Assembly (NCBI GenBank): GCA_018873225.1
Contig: JAEILZ010000002.1
Coordinates: forward strand, 5,952,001-6,016,000
Source: [Phialemoniopsis] sp. UDSM-2020
Lineage: Eukaryota > Ascomycota > Sordariomycetes > Thyridiales > Thyridiaceae
DNA: 64,000 nucleotides
Direction of reading: 5' to 3'
The notes beneath the pieces were generated by a model, which worked only from the letters and a program-made list of their open reading frames with translations, had not been told where the DNA came from and did no database searches. Every line of letters begins with the position of its first letter. Position 1 is the stretch's first letter. Below, piece after piece: positions 32,308-43,979 of this stretch. The translations under genes were made by a program, and so were the position numbers.

Positions 32308-32573
32308 ACCTTACGCCCGGCCACAGTGCGGTTGAACTTAGTGCGACCCTCAGGTGTGAAATGAACGTGCATAAGTTGAAAGTACGTCCACAAGTGTGGA
32401 AAACTTTTCTGCAGTTGTGCCAACATTATGTATGCGGGTTGCGTGGAGACCTTACGCCCGGCCACAGTACGATTGGGATTTGTAGTCCTCGATAGGTGTG
32501 AAATGGATGTGCACAAGCGCTGGAAGCCTGTCCACAAGTGTGGAAATGTTCCTTTGCGATTGTGCCAACATCA
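32308..32573. repeat. Two-copy imperfect direct repeat, unit about 120 bp
   Basis: Copy 1 is 32308-32427 and copy 2 is 32449-32573, a period of 141 bp. Both begin with ACCTTACGCCCGGCCACAGT, share AGGTGTGAAATG and GTCCACAAGTGTGGAAA in the same order, and end with TTGTGCCAACAT. The inner parts have diverged by substitutions and small indels. Each copy carries the near-palindrome TCCACAAGTGTGGA. The unit does not look like a known transposon end and has no coding potential; it may be a remnant of a non-autonomous element or an old local duplication. Confidence 0.8.
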
Positions 32574-32967
32574 CCACCCACGTCATTGAATACGCCCTCA
32601 ATGGCTGTATAAAACCTGCATCGTGAGTGTGTGATTGAAGTCTTCGACTGCAGATATCCAATGGAGAAGATATTTAGAGAAGAGGGCTTCTCGTATGCGC
32701 AACTGCAGATTTCAACATGTCCAGTCCATGCTGGAGTCAGCCAAATACCAGGCATTTTGACCTCTTCGTGAAACCTAGTCCCTCTGCCATAGCAAATAGC
32801 ATCCTCGAGTGTTCAACTGGGTCTCTCAGTTGCAGAGCCAGTAAGGAAATGGGATGTGAAGCATTAGTTGATGGGGATTCTCCTATATGTTCGGGCTTCC
32901 CTGACTGAGAGATTTAGAGTAGTTATTCTAGCAACAATCATTCCCTCTCCTCTACTCGTTTCTCAAA
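32574..32967. other. Intergenic region, nothing recognised
   Basis: About 390 bp between the tandem repeat and the small spliced gene. No supported feature. Confidence 0.4.
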
Positions 32968-33262
32968 ATGAAAGTGCAAGATAGCGAGATCAAGCTTTCG
33001 GAGTCAGTTCCAAGTTCTCTCCAGTCGGCAGCATGGAAGGCATTACGCTAGCTAACAGACTTTGTGTAGAGCTTCCCTCAAGAAGCTGCAGCAGTCTACA
33101 GAGCAGGCGTCAAGACTTAGTACCTTCTTACAAGACCGAGACCTCGATAAGATGAACCGAATGTCATTACCCCGTACCCGTCAAGAACAGGAACGAGATG
33201 CTGCGGCACGTGTTCGAGAGGCTCGCCGAGCGATACAGAGAACGAAATCAGCATTCCCATAA
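32968..33262 (+). CDS. Small charged protein, function unknown
   Basis: Two exons (32968-33002 and 33070-33262) encode 75 residues. The intron (67 bp) has a GTCAGT donor, a GCTAAC branch site and a GTGTAG acceptor, and it joins a phase-2 to a phase-1 end cleanly (KLSE|ASLKKLQQ). The ATG context (TCAAAATG) is good. The protein is soluble, rich in Gln, Arg, Glu and Ala, and probably helical (KKLQQSTEQASRLSTFLQD, then ARVREARRAIQ). I recognise no family. Support is the intron and the compact reading frame only; transcription data would be needed to be sure. Confidence 0.45.
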
Positions 33263-34449
33263 GCCACGTGAAACATGAGTTGCAACACTTCACCGCCTTG
33301 CACGGGTCAAGGACCAATACAAAGGTACTCGCTCGGTGCCGAGTACCTCCCAGTCTCACGGAGATACAATATGTTGATAGGGCCCCAACAGCTAGGATGA
33401 ATATGTGGGCTCTGTCCAATACTCCCGGCACTACGGAATGCTGCCGATGTGGAGGGTGTTGTCAATTCGCTAGTATGGCATGTACACGGGAAGACCTGGC
33501 AAGGATCCGTGGGCGGCGGATCACATTTAATAACCCTACTACTTAAGTATTCGAGTAGTTGACCAATGTACATACTTTCACACGCACGCACAGTGAGAAT
33601 CCAACACTCGCACCCTCACCCTGGTCCGTTTTCTTTGCATGGCCGCTCCTTTCTGCCAGCTACAGAGGCAGGACACAGGCCAAAAGCAACCTTGAGGCCC
33701 CGCATAGCATTATTCCAAGAGTCTTTATCGTACTACGTATCGCGCGACATTCAAGCTGATGGTGGTGGCTCAAGTAGTCCCCCCCCCCCCCCCACCAGTA
33801 AGGTGCCGCAAGCCTGCTGTGCTAAGCATGCGCGACACGAGCCTGACGAACGGCCTGATCAAGGTTCCGCGGGGCCCATTCTTCGCTCCCATTCTTTTCC
33901 CTTCTCAAAGCAGCTGCCCGACCGCCCGTCCGCCAGAATCGCACCACGTCACAAGACCGGTGGCCAATTTGAAACACCCTCGAGCGTACTTCGATTCGAA
34001 CATGAAATCGGTCTATCCCTCGTGGACTCATAAATAAATTATTAGTCAGACGAGTGACGAGTGGTAGGGCGCCCAGATCTTGCCATCTACAGCATCCCGA
34101 GTCAATCCGTCGATCCGAGGTCCTCATCGAATTGCTATACATCTGATACCCTCTATACTCTTTACTGTTCGAACCTTGTCCACGAAATGGCTGTCAGTTC
34201 CCCGTAATGCTGAGCTTTTCTTGCCTCTCATTCGACATCTTGGGTGGACATGGAATAAGCACAGTACTGGCTGCTCACCAAACCAGTTATCATCCGAAGG
34301 GAAAGAAAGGGGAACCCCCTCCCCTAGTCAGTCCTCATCTCAAGATCAGGGTATCTATTTGATAGCTCCGCACGGACGATATGCCAGGACGGATCCGAAC
34401 CCATCGATCGGACTCAGCTTCGACAATTCAAAAAAATCAGCAACTCAAA
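33263..34449. other. Intergenic region with a C15 homopolymer
   Basis: About 1.2 kb. Overlapping ORFs of up to 155 codons occur around 33559-34037, but they have no recognisable domain and are interrupted by a run of 15 C (33779-33793). I see no convincing gene. The region near 34300-34449 is the leader of the next gene. Confidence 0.45.
33779..33793. repeat. C15 homopolymer tract
   Basis: Fifteen consecutive C on the + strand. This is a slippage-prone tract, and assembly length may be unreliable here. Confidence 0.9.
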
Positions 34450-37400
34450 ATGACCAGTGATCAGGACCTGGTCCGGCAGAACCATGCCGCACATGGCAAG
34501 GGGTGGCGTCATAGTGACTCCTGGCTATCCAGGGTTACCTCTCGCATTGAGGCAATACTGCGTCCAAGTGAACTTACCATGGCTACCATAACGAACCCCG
34601 CAGGACAGTCCCCAATCCTTGACATTGAATATCAGCTGGAGGTAAGTAAATCGCCCCATAATACACGGCAGCTGATCTCACGACTTGATAGACCGGTGTG
34701 GGAGATAGTACGTCCATCATCATTGCTCGGAATGGGCAATCCGACGAGGCCACGATGCTTGTTGGACGAATGTTAATCAGGGGCGATCATTATCGGAGGC
34801 TATTGGAAAGATTTGCTGAAGGCACCGCATCCCATCAGGATGCAGTTCATCTTCAACAAACTATCAGGGAGATCAATGACGAACTGCACACGGGCAGAGA
34901 AGACAACGCAATCGATCACTCGATTGACGATATTCAAACTGATTCGGGATATGCATCTATCGCGCCTTCTCCAGGTCAATGCCTTCGGACCATTGTCGAC
35001 CCTAGGCAAAGCCCCTTAGCATCTGATACTCGACCTTCAGACAACACAAACAAAGAGAAAGCAGAAACGTGGTACTCGACAACATCTACGGTTGTATTGG
35101 AGGTTGTACAGGATACCATTCAACATATTTGCGAAGACCTCTACAGTCGACAAGGAAGATGTACGCAGAAGCGGAACTGGGAGAAAGCTTTGGATCGGAT
35201 TCCAGCATTGATTCAAGCCTTTGCCATTCGCATTGGCTCGGAGTCTTCCGACGAATTGAAACGTAACATCATGCTCTTCGTCCATAAGCACCATAGGTGA
35301 GTTGCGTTGATACTTGTAGCCACATTGCGAGGGCTAATGCTTTATAAGAGGTATCACGGACCAACTCAAACATATACTCTATTCTGGAATCGCAGAATGC
35401 TCAGAGACTAGCCAGATCGCGACAGACACAATGTCTTTATCAGAGAAGATGGCCAAGTGGGATCACGCTTTGAGTCATGGAGATGTCAACTCTCAAGGCG
35501 CTACTGACTTCTTTGATTGGATAGATGACGAAGACAACCAGGACGTGCTGGAGATCGAGCTGTCCAAATATACGGGCGTGATAATTGATAGTGCGGCATA
35601 CCAATGGCTAATTGTTGCTCTTGCACGAGAGGTTTCCTTTCATTGGGGCGAATCCTATCCAAATCTCATCGTGGAAATCCGACAAAAGGTCCTCGCAGCA
35701 CTGCCACAAGAGGGGCTCAGGAAGAATCAGGTCATATCTTGCCACACAGCAGTCTTTGAACTTCCATGGCCAGCCTTGACCCAGAGACGACAAGGAATGA
35801 GCACGACCAAGTGTACGGGGTACAGTCTCGTCCAAGCACTTGATCAGCTTATGGTAGTAGTGTCTTCTGGCTCGGACGAATGTCAGATTACCACAGTCAG
35901 GGAGTACACAGCTCAGACCTGGCCATTTGGCGGAGCGGGTGTTTTAGACGCTGTTGAGAAAGCCATCGACCTTGGGGAGGGCACCATATCAGGTGAGAGT
36001 CTTGATTAATCTTCGTAATTTGCGTCGAATGCTAAGAGTCTCTCAGCGACTTTGTCAGACAAGACGGAGATCAGTGTTAGCATACAGGAGGCGATTCTGA
36101 CAGCTTCTGTCATTGGAAATTCGTATACCATATCTGAATGTGGAGAGCAACTAGCATGGATAGCAGCTGTTGTCCATTCTGTTACTAATAGCATGGTGGA
36201 AAGCACACCGACGATAAGCTTGGTCAACGCAACAGATGACTCTGATGGATCGCGGTCCAATTGGAAGATACAGGTTTTGGGCGACTGGAAATCGAGGCCA
36301 TCAGAAATATTATCTTTGTCTGATAGTACATGGCGAGGGGTATTGCCAGTTTTGGCCACTGTTCAAGGGTATCCTACTAGTTGTCGTCCTGATGATTGCT
36401 CGGGGATTGAGGTCCCAGCAGAGACGCTTTTTGACCTCCTGCAGGCACCAAGGCTGGAAGTCCAAGACCATCACGCACTACTCAAGGGGCACCAATTATC
36501 TCTGGGCCTAGCTAAAATGTCAGGAAAAGTGCTTGTTTGGCATATGATCGGGGAGGGTGTTGGGAATTGTCGCTGTGAGCACGTCTTCCGAATGGGTAAT
36601 AGCTTACGGTCGATCCAGGCGATTGACTTGCGAGATTGTCGACATATACTTGGAGACTGTCATAGTCATGGTATATCCTTACGAGATGACAAATGGTTCG
36701 TCATGGAGGACGCGACACCGAAGTCACCTTCTGCCTGTGTACAAGGCAGCAAGTCTAAACAGTCGACGTGGCATTCGGACCCAGTGCCAAGACAGGCAAC
36801 AACGTCGCCTTCACTTGACACTCAGATGTTCTCCATACCGAGTGGCTCCGAAATATCGTCACCCAGATTTCTAAATCCTAGCGATCACAAGTTCTCCTCC
36901 ATCAACAGACTTGCACGGAGCCTGGGTTCGGATGTCAGGCGCCCGGGTCCAATAAGACTTGCACCGGGGTCAGCCTCAGGAGCCCGGTCTGGCACTAACA
37001 AGCACTCTACCGATAAGACTGTGCTCCCAAATAATTTCACGCATATCGCTGAAGGGCCGAACAAGAACAAGGCAAGGTCATCACCGAAAAGAGAGCGCAG
37101 CGATGAAGATGACACGCCTGAACCCAACGTCAAAAGACCAAAGCAAGACGGCTCGGGGGCCCCGGAGAGACTGTTTGCGTGTCCCTTTTGGAAGCTTGAT
37201 CCTGACAAACATCGGGATTGTTACCGCTTGAAACTTCCCATGATCGCACGAGTCAAACAACATCTCGCCAGAACCCATACGCCGACCTTTTACTGCGAGA
37301 TATGTCTTGTCAAATTCGCCGATCAAGAGTCTCATCAGAATCACATACGATCTGAGCGGGAAACCTGCAAATATGAGCCCGATTCAAAGCTTGATGGGAT

Positions 37401-38052
37401 TTCCCATCAACAGTCCCGAGAACTGTCACGTAAATCAGACAAGAGGCTTTCCGACTCAGAGAAATGGTTCGCGATATGGAAAGTGTTATTTCCTAACGTC
37501 GATCCACCGCCTTCAGCATATATCGACACAGGCCTCTCTGAAGACTTATGCCAGTTTCGAGAGTTCTCCCAGCGTCGGGGAGCCAGCTTATTGATTGCTG
37601 AGCTCCGCGACCACGGTCTTCAATTCCTCAATCAAGAAGAACTGGACTTCCATCTCCAGCCAGTGATAGTTCGTGGGCTCGACACTGTTTTTAGCGAGTG
37701 GCTTTCAACACGGCAGCACTCTTCTGAGTCTTCACCCACGCCCAGCCAAGCCACCAGGCGACCTGCAAGCATCGACTCAGCTCAACCAAATACACCGATG
37801 AGCTCTCTCGATGATAGCGGCATAGGTTCCAGGATAGAAAGCGTACCTAGTCCAGGTCAGGTGTGTGGATCATCATTAAACGAGAGCAACGCGAATCAAA
37901 TGCCCCTTTTCCAATCTACCTCAGAGGAACAGCTTCTCTCATTAACATGGTCTTCTGAGATGGTCGAGTCCGACCTGATGGCGACTGAGTCTGACCCATT
38001 GGCTTCTGAGTTTTCATTGTTTACATCATATCTTGATGGAAGTCAAAATTAG
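34450..38052 (+). CDS. Large nuclear C2H2-type protein (1148 residues)
   Basis: Four exons (34450-34641, 34692-35296, 35349-35992, 36047-38052; introns 50, 52 and 54 bp) are in phase throughout. The N-terminal 480 residues contain an acidic/Ser linker (HSIDDIQTDSGYAS) and helical segments without a known domain. Basic stretches (SPKRERSDEDD, VKRPKQD) at about residues 826-847 look like nuclear localisation signals. The zinc-binding part at about residues 857-915 reads CPFWKLDPDKHRDC...RVKQHLARTH...YCEICLVKF...HQNHIRS, the fungal 'degenerate C2H2' pair. A Ser/Thr-rich tail follows (SLDDSGIGSRIESVPSPGQ). It is probably a nuclear regulator. It could instead be two genes, but the phased introns favour one. 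Confidence 0.78.
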
Positions 38053-38539
38053 GGCAATCTTTCTCAGTTTCATTCAAAGGATACTGTGATTTTGAGAAGA
38101 GCCTGCGCTACAGTGAATCATTGGCGCTTCTACACCATTTGCTCGCTTTTAAAACAATATAGCTCTACTAGCATTACATACGTACGCAAAATGATATCTC
38201 AGTGATTCAACCATATGGCGTGAAACGAGAATTCAGAACGTAATTTATATTTCAGCTGTCCCGATTTGCGGGTCAACAATTCAACGGCTGTGATACGAGG
38301 TGCATTTACTCAAAGATGCCAGTCCCCGGTACATCAAGAGCTCTGGAAACAACCATCTCGGTGTGGCACACCATGGCCTTTCCTTAACTTCACCCCAAAC
38401 TATTCACTAGATGCACTACACGCAGAATTGATATGTATACTTTCATGCAAGGGCCCGAGAAGTCGAAGTAATTCAACTTGTTGTCAAGAACAAAATTCTA
38501 TGGTTTTCTCAGCGCGAGGGCCCGTCTTCTGACAAAAGT
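38053..38539. other. Convergent intergenic region
   Basis: About 490 bp between the C2H2 gene (+) and the DMT transporter (-). AT-rich, with no supported gene. Confidence 0.5.
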
Positions 38540-39859
38540 TTACCCATCCTCAATAGCAGCTTCTTCCTGCACCTCCTCCCGATCCACAAACCAAAAGCTC
38601 CCGACCACAATTGCCGAGCCTAGCCAGTACCGCCAACCCTCATAATGGCCCTGCCAAGACATCTCGACGACAAGACTCAGCGGGACAGCCAAGCTGGTGC
38701 CGATGCTCGCCACAAGCGGCGTGGTCAGGAGCGATGCGCAGATGAAGAAGATGTCGCTCAGGACGGCAGAGGCACTGTTCACCAGGACCACCAGCCATGT
38801 CCTCGGATCCGGCGGCAGCGAGAACGTCTCAAGCCCAGAGAAGTGCACGATCGGGAACGCGATAGCCCCCAGGAGGGCGTTGCATATCCCGATGAGGTGA
38901 AAGAGCACAAGGATGTTTAACTCTCTCGGCTCGATCTTCATGCTCGTCTTCTTCAACAGCACCGTCACGACGGCGAACAACACCTCGGAGAGCAGGGCGA
39001 GGCAGTTGCCCAGGGTGATCTCGGCGGGCATCTTGTCAGAGAACTTGTCCGTCGCCCGCAGGGGCGCGTCCTGGGAGGAGAGGCTGCTGGTGGGCAAATT
39101 GAGCTGCAGGACGAGCAGGACGCCCAGACACGACGCGACGACGCCGAGGGACTTGCCCACGCTGAAGCGCTCTACCCCAAAGCAGATGCCAAAGATAAAC
39201 ACCCAGATGCTGATGGTGCAGGCAAGGAGGGTGGCGGAAGAGACGGTCGTGTGCTGAAGGCATGCTGCGGCAAGATATGTGGCCATGAACCAAGGGACGC
39301 AGAACCGCATTGCGATGGGCAAGGTCTCGCGAGCTCCGAGCTCTTCTGCGTCGGCGATTGTGGGGTTCTGATCCTCAGCACCTCGGGTGGTTCCATAGCG
39401 TGCAGGGCGAGCCCCTATCCTTTCCAGCCCAGCTGAGCTATTGCTTACTCGTCTCTCGACAACGGCATCAGTCGAAGTGTTGTGGGTGTCTTCGTGGCAT
39501 GTGTGTGTAGACTTGGTTTCGGGCCTGGGTCGTCGATAGATTTTCGAGAACACCAACGGGAGAGTCGTCAAGACATAGACATAGCTGTTGATATAGGTCA
39601 AGAAGAAGGGCTTCGCGTACGAGTTGTCGGCAAAGATGCTCTGTGAAAGAATTGTCAGTGGAACTTTGCAGTCTGAAAAGGTACAAATGCAACTTACACT
39701 GGCCAAAAAGTTGGCCAAGGTCCAGAGGAGCACGGCGCCCGCAAGCATGAAAAGCCCGAGGAGGTGCTTCCTGCTCCGCGAAGGCTTGCTATCGGCGCGG
39801 GGTAGCAGGGGCTCGGCCCCCTCGGTCTGCCTGACCCTTACACCGGTGTCACTGTCCAT
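38540..39859 (-). CDS. Drug/metabolite transporter (DMT/EamA, SLC35F-like)
   Basis: Two exons (39698-39859, 38540-39640) with a 57 bp GTAAGT...CACAG intron that is a multiple of three. The spliced protein has 420 residues. About ten hydrophobic segments are visible (for example LLGLFMLAGAVLLWTLANFLAS, SATLLACTISIWVFIFGICFG and ITLGNCLALLSEVLFAVVTVLLKK), in two halves as expected for DMT carriers. A charged cytoplasmic loop lies between the first two membrane segments and the rest. It resembles the fungal THI74/SLC35F5 group, whose substrates are poorly known. The ATG at 39859 is used. It is divergently transcribed from the aldehyde dehydrogenase, so the two may share control. Confidence 0.83.
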   Translation of the reverse strand: MDSDTGVRVRQTEGAEPLLPRADSKPSRSRKHLLGLFMLAGAVLLWTLANFLASVSCICTFSDCKVPLTILSQSIFADNSYAKPFFLTYINSYVYVLTTLPLVFSKIYRRPRPETKSTHTCHEDTHNTSTDAVVERRVSNSSAGLERIGARPARYGTTRGAEDQNPTIADAEELGARETLPIAMRFCVPWFMATYLAAACLQHTTVSSATLLACTISIWVFIFGICFGVERFSVGKSLGVVASCLGVLLVLQLNLPTSSLSSQDAPLRATDKFSDKMPAEITLGNCLALLSEVLFAVVTVLLKKTSMKIEPRELNILVLFHLIGICNALLGAIAFPIVHFSGLETFSLPPDPRTWLVVLVNSASAVLSDIFFICASLLTTPLVASIGTSLAVPLSLVVEMSWQGHYEGWRYWLGSAIVVGSFWFVDREEVQEEAAIEDG

Positions 39860-40476
39860 CTTCACGGGCTAGATGGTCTTCCCGATTGCTGATGAGACAC
39901 TGGAATCAGGACAACAAGTCGCGGTCGGACGTCAATTGCACTTCGCCGGACTTTTCTCGGAGATCTCATTTTTTGCTCACCGCCTTCCCTTTCTAGCTCG
40001 AAGAATGCCTGGTGGGGCCAAAACCAGCGGACAGTACATAGCTAATTGAACACGGTTCACATTGACATGTCCTCTTAGACTGGACACCGGCTTGGTAGGC
40101 CGATTATTCTCCTTCCTAGCCCAGCCCCATGTGGCTTCACAGAAGTTGGCGGAGTGTGCCCATGGAAGGCCGAGCCATCAGGGCGTTGGATTGGGTTGTT
40201 TGATGTGGGGAATGAGATCGCATTGGGAAATTATGTGACTGGCTCCGAAAATCCGGGCCGTGATGCGGCGGTAGCTATGCCGAACGCACGCCGCGACAGT
40301 TCAGGGTGGCTAGTAGGTCAAAACATGGACCGGACTCCGTGCGAGAGAGCTGGTGATGGCAGCTCATAATAGCTCTGACCATGTTCGGGTTGAAGCATTA
40401 CCCTGGTACATGACAGCATCCCATTCTTTACTGGCGACTCAATACGATTTTACAAGCACTTTCCACAGAGCCAGCT
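39860..40476. promoter_or_regulatory. Bidirectional promoter, DMT transporter / aldehyde dehydrogenase
   Basis: 617 bp between two divergent start codons, with no ORF of note. It contains several CGG/CCG triplets, including an inverted pair CGG-N9-CCG at 40088-40102, a layout that Zn2Cys6 dimers can bind. The link to the regulators at 47366 and 50553 is speculative. Confidence 0.45.
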
Positions 40477-42149
40477 ATGCCTACTTTGACGTTGAAGGGT
40501 GCCTTTGGAAAGCCGGTGCCTGGTAAGAACCCTGTCCGCTGAGGTTTTTCTGTGTATCTAGACTTGTCATTGACAAGAACACTCAAGTTGAATCGGGGCT
40601 CTTCATCAACAACCAATTTGTTCCCTCCAAGAGTGGCACTACGCTCAAAGTCGAGAACCCCTCCACGGGGGAGTCACTTGGGATCATCTCAAATGCCCAG
40701 AAGGACGACATCGATGTTGCTGTCGCCGCCGCCCAGGCCGCGCTAAACAACGGGTGGAAGGCATCACAGGGTCCAGAGCGGGGCCGGCTGCTGAACAAAC
40801 TGGCCGATATCATCGAGCGGGACGCTGACGAGTTCGCCAGTATCGAGGCCCTGGATGCCGGCGTTCTATTTGCCGAGTCGAAGGGCCTGCATGTCGGAAA
40901 CGCCGTCGAGACCCTCCGCTACTTTGCGGGCTGGGCCGACAAGGTGACTGGCCAGCTGCTACAGATCCCTGCAGGTATGGCTTACACGAGGAGGGAGCCG
41001 TTGGGTGTCTGTGCTGCCATCGTTCCGTGGAACTCGCCTCTGTAAGTAGTAAACGTTGGCTATCCAATACTATGGAACAAGGGACTGACATGCCCCTTGC
41101 AGTATGATCACCGTCTGGAAGCTAGCGCCCGCCATCGCCGCGGGCAACGTTCTGATAGTCAAGACCCCCGAGCTCGCGCCCCTCTTTGGTCAAAGGCTTG
41201 GCGCCTCGGTCGTAGAGGCTGGCTTCCCTGCGGGCGTCATCAATATCCTCGCCGGCGAGGGCGTCGCTGCGGGGCAGGCCATCGCGGAGCACCCGCAGAT
41301 CCGCAAGGTTGCCTTCACCGGCTCTACGGCGACGGGACGGCAGATCCTCAAGGCCGCAGCCAACAGCAATCTCAAGAAGGTGACGCTCGAGCTCGGCGGT
41401 AAGGGTCCCTCAATCGTCTTCAAGGACGCAGATGTGGATAACGCGCTGTTCTGGACCTCGCTGGGTATCACGGCGAATAATGGGCAGGTCTGCGCAGCCG
41501 GGTCGCGCATCTACATCCACTCGAGCCTGTATGACACATTCATCGAGAAGTTTGCGCAGCGGATCTCCAAGGCAGTGTGCGGCGACCCGCTGCTGCCAGA
41601 GACAACCAAGGGGCCTGTCATCAGCAGGGGCCAGTTCGATAAGATCCAGGGATACATCAACTCGGCCAAGAGCGACGGTCTGCATCTACTGCAGGGCGGC
41701 GAGGATAGTGGGCAGAAGGGGCATTTCGTGCAAAACACGGCCTTTGCTGACGTTCCAGATGATGCCAAAATCATGCGGGAGGAGGTCTTTGGACCTGTGG
41801 CTGTAAGATCTTGAATGCGATTTTATCTTGATAACATGTGCTGACTATGCCTCACTAGTCCATTGCCAAGTTTGATAGCGAGGCTGAAGTCATCGCGAGG
41901 GCAAACGACACCGAGTACGGCCTGAGCGCCGCCATCTTCACTAATGACATCAATCGCGCTCAGCGTGTGTCGGCAGCCTTGGAGAGTGGTCAGGTCACAG
42001 TGAATTGCTGGGGCATGCTCAACGCAAACACTCCTTTCGGAGGAGTCAAGCAGTCCGGTTTTGGCCGCGATATGGGAGAGGAGGCTCTAGACGGCTGGCT
42101 GTTAACAAAAACAGTCAAGTACATGTTGCTTCCCGATGCTGATGACTAG
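40477..42149 (+). CDS. NAD(P)-dependent aldehyde dehydrogenase
   Basis: Four exons (40477-40522, 40588-41041, 41103-41802, 41859-42149; introns 65, 61 and 56 bp) give 496 residues, the usual length. The first intron was placed so that KPVP|VESGLFINNQF, the standard ALDH start, is formed. Key residues are present: the Asn of PWNSPL, FTGST (coenzyme loop), the general base Glu in ELGGKGPSIVF and the nucleophile Cys in NGQVCAAGSRI; the C-terminal TPFGGVKQSGFGRD is also standard. It oxidises an aldehyde to the acid; no targeting signal is seen, so it is probably cytosolic. With the amine oxidase and arylacetate-type genes nearby, an arylacetaldehyde (phenylacetaldehyde or 4-hydroxyphenylacetaldehyde) is a reasonable substrate, by inference. 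Confidence 0.94.
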
Positions 42150-42383
42150 GCACACGCGAGCTGGATATAAAGAATGAAAACTCAATTTATGAAAACAACA
42201 GTAATATAACTAGTTGCAGGTCAATTCGGTCTTGCTTTGGTTGTCTTTAGTAACCACCACGTAGACCACGAACAAGAGGCACCCTCGTGCACTAGCTATA
42301 CAAGATCCGTTGCCTGATAGTACCTCGTTTGGATCGGTTCTCAGACTATCTAACTAAGAAGCTTTTGATGACCACCCGAGGTT

Positions 42384-43979
42384 TTACCTCGACACCTTCT
42401 TAAACCTCACCTGTAGATTCTTCTGCACCACGAACCAGAGGTTATGGTAACTGTATGCCCTCCCGCCATCCACCAGCTCCATGTCAAACAGCGCAAACAT
42501 GGTCGCCACCACCTTGTACATCTCCATCATGCTGATCCACCGCCCGCTGCACGTGTGCGCCCCGTGCCCAAAGGGAATGAAGGACCGGTTCATCAGCTTG
42601 AGCTGCTCTTCCGAGGTGTTCTCCGGAAGCCACCGCTCCGGGTAGAATCGGTCCGGGTCCGTGTACACCTCCGGATCCCGCTGCACAACCCAGGGGTTCA
42701 CGCCCACCTCGATGCCCGCCGCTAGGTGGTGCCCGCAGATGGTCGCGCCGCCAGTGGGAATCACGCGCCCGAGGAGCATCCCGACGGAGGGATGCACGCG
42801 GATGCCCTCCTTGATCACGGCTCCCAGATACGGCAGCGCGTTGGCCGTCGCGAAGCTGACGGGCAGCTCGGTCACCACGCCGCGGACCTCGTCCCTTAGG
42901 CGCTCGTACACGGCTCTGTCCCGCAGGCAGTTGAAGATGATGGACCGCAGCGCCGTGGCGGTGGTGTCGCTGCCGGCGGCGACGTTGTTGAAGGAGTGGG
43001 TCATGACCTCGCGGTCCGTCAGGATCTTGGGGTTCTGCTTCTGGTTCAGGAGGACGCGCTGCATGAAGGTGAGCGGGCCCTCGTTGTCGTCGTCGGTGCG
43101 GCTGCGGCCGGCCTCCATCTCGGCGTAGGCCATCTGCATCATGCGCGCCGACGAGTCGCCCCTGAAGACCATCTTGGCGAGCCAAGGGTTGCCAAGGAGG
43201 AAGCGGTGGCACCAGGCAAACTGGCCGAACTAGTTGGCAAGAAGGCGGGAGGGTGTCAGTCGTATGCTTGATAGCAAGAGCAGGAGAGGAAAGGGTGTAC
43301 TTACCACAGCCATATAGTCATTAGCAATCTTAAAGCTCTTGAGCATGCCGAACAGATCACCGTGCTCCATGTGGTCAAAGTCCTTGCCAAACGTCAAGGC
43401 CGTTACTGCGTCCATGGCATACATCGCCATCAGGGCGGAGATGTCATGCCCCTTTCCGCTCTCTGCATACCCCTCGAGGCGCTTGACCAGGCGCGCCGTC
43501 ACGTTGTCGACCCAAGGCTCCATCTTGACCAGACCCGCCATCGAGTACGCATTTGCAGCGCTGCGCTTCATGCGGCTGTGCAGGTCCTTATCTGTCATGA
43601 CAAATGGGTCCGGCACGACGCCCTCGTCGTCAAACTCCTCGACGAGCTTGTAGAAACCGGACTTGATGAACTTGGTGCCGATGCCGTATATGTGATTGAT
43701 TTCGCGCGGGTCGCTGACGGACACGAGATTGGGCGCCAGGCGGACCACCCTGCCGTACTTTTTATGTAACGCGATATCGTCTTCATGGCATTGGCCCTTG
43801 TAGACGGACCAGATCCGGGGTAGTGTTATGACTCCTCGGTACCATGGCCCGGGAACCTTGTCAAGACCGCGCTTGAAGTAGTTTTGGAGAAGCCAGTATG
43901 TTATGAAGCTGACAAGGACGGGTGCCCAGTAGGTGCCTAGAGTGGCTAGCAGCTCCCCTGTTCTGGATGTTGTGGACAT
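42384..43979 (-). CDS. Cytochrome P450 monooxygenase (pisatin-demethylase-like)
   Basis: Two exons (43305-43979, 42384-43229) with a 75 bp intron encode 506 residues. An N-terminal membrane anchor (WAPVLVSFITYWLLQNYF) is followed by the proline hinge KVPGPWYRG. The I-helix oxygen motif is AAGSDTTATAL, the ExxR is KEGIRVHP, then PDRFYPERWLP, and the heme loop is FGHGAHTCSGR with the Cys ligand. Overall it looks like the fungal pisatin demethylase / benzoate-hydroxylase-like clans, and I cannot assign the CYP family with certainty. Located in the ER membrane, dependent on the common reductase. The neighbours suggest aromatic-ring hydroxylation, for instance of an arylacetate on the way to homogentisate. 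The gene is convergent with the aldehyde dehydrogenase. Confidence 0.92.

Noticed and set aside
32178..32537. 119-codon minus ORF with a repeated NRTVAGRKV motif
   Set aside because: The protein repeat only mirrors the DNA tandem repeat; the frame is not kept across both units and no domain is seen.
33559..34037. Overlapping ORFs of 66-155 codons near the C15 tract
   Set aside because: Poly-proline from the C run, no domain, three frames open at once; not a credible gene.
40523..40577. Alternative acceptors (…TCTAG, …GACAAG) for the first aldehyde dehydrogenase intron
   Set aside because: They break phase; only the acceptor ending at 40587 gives the standard VESGLFINN start.
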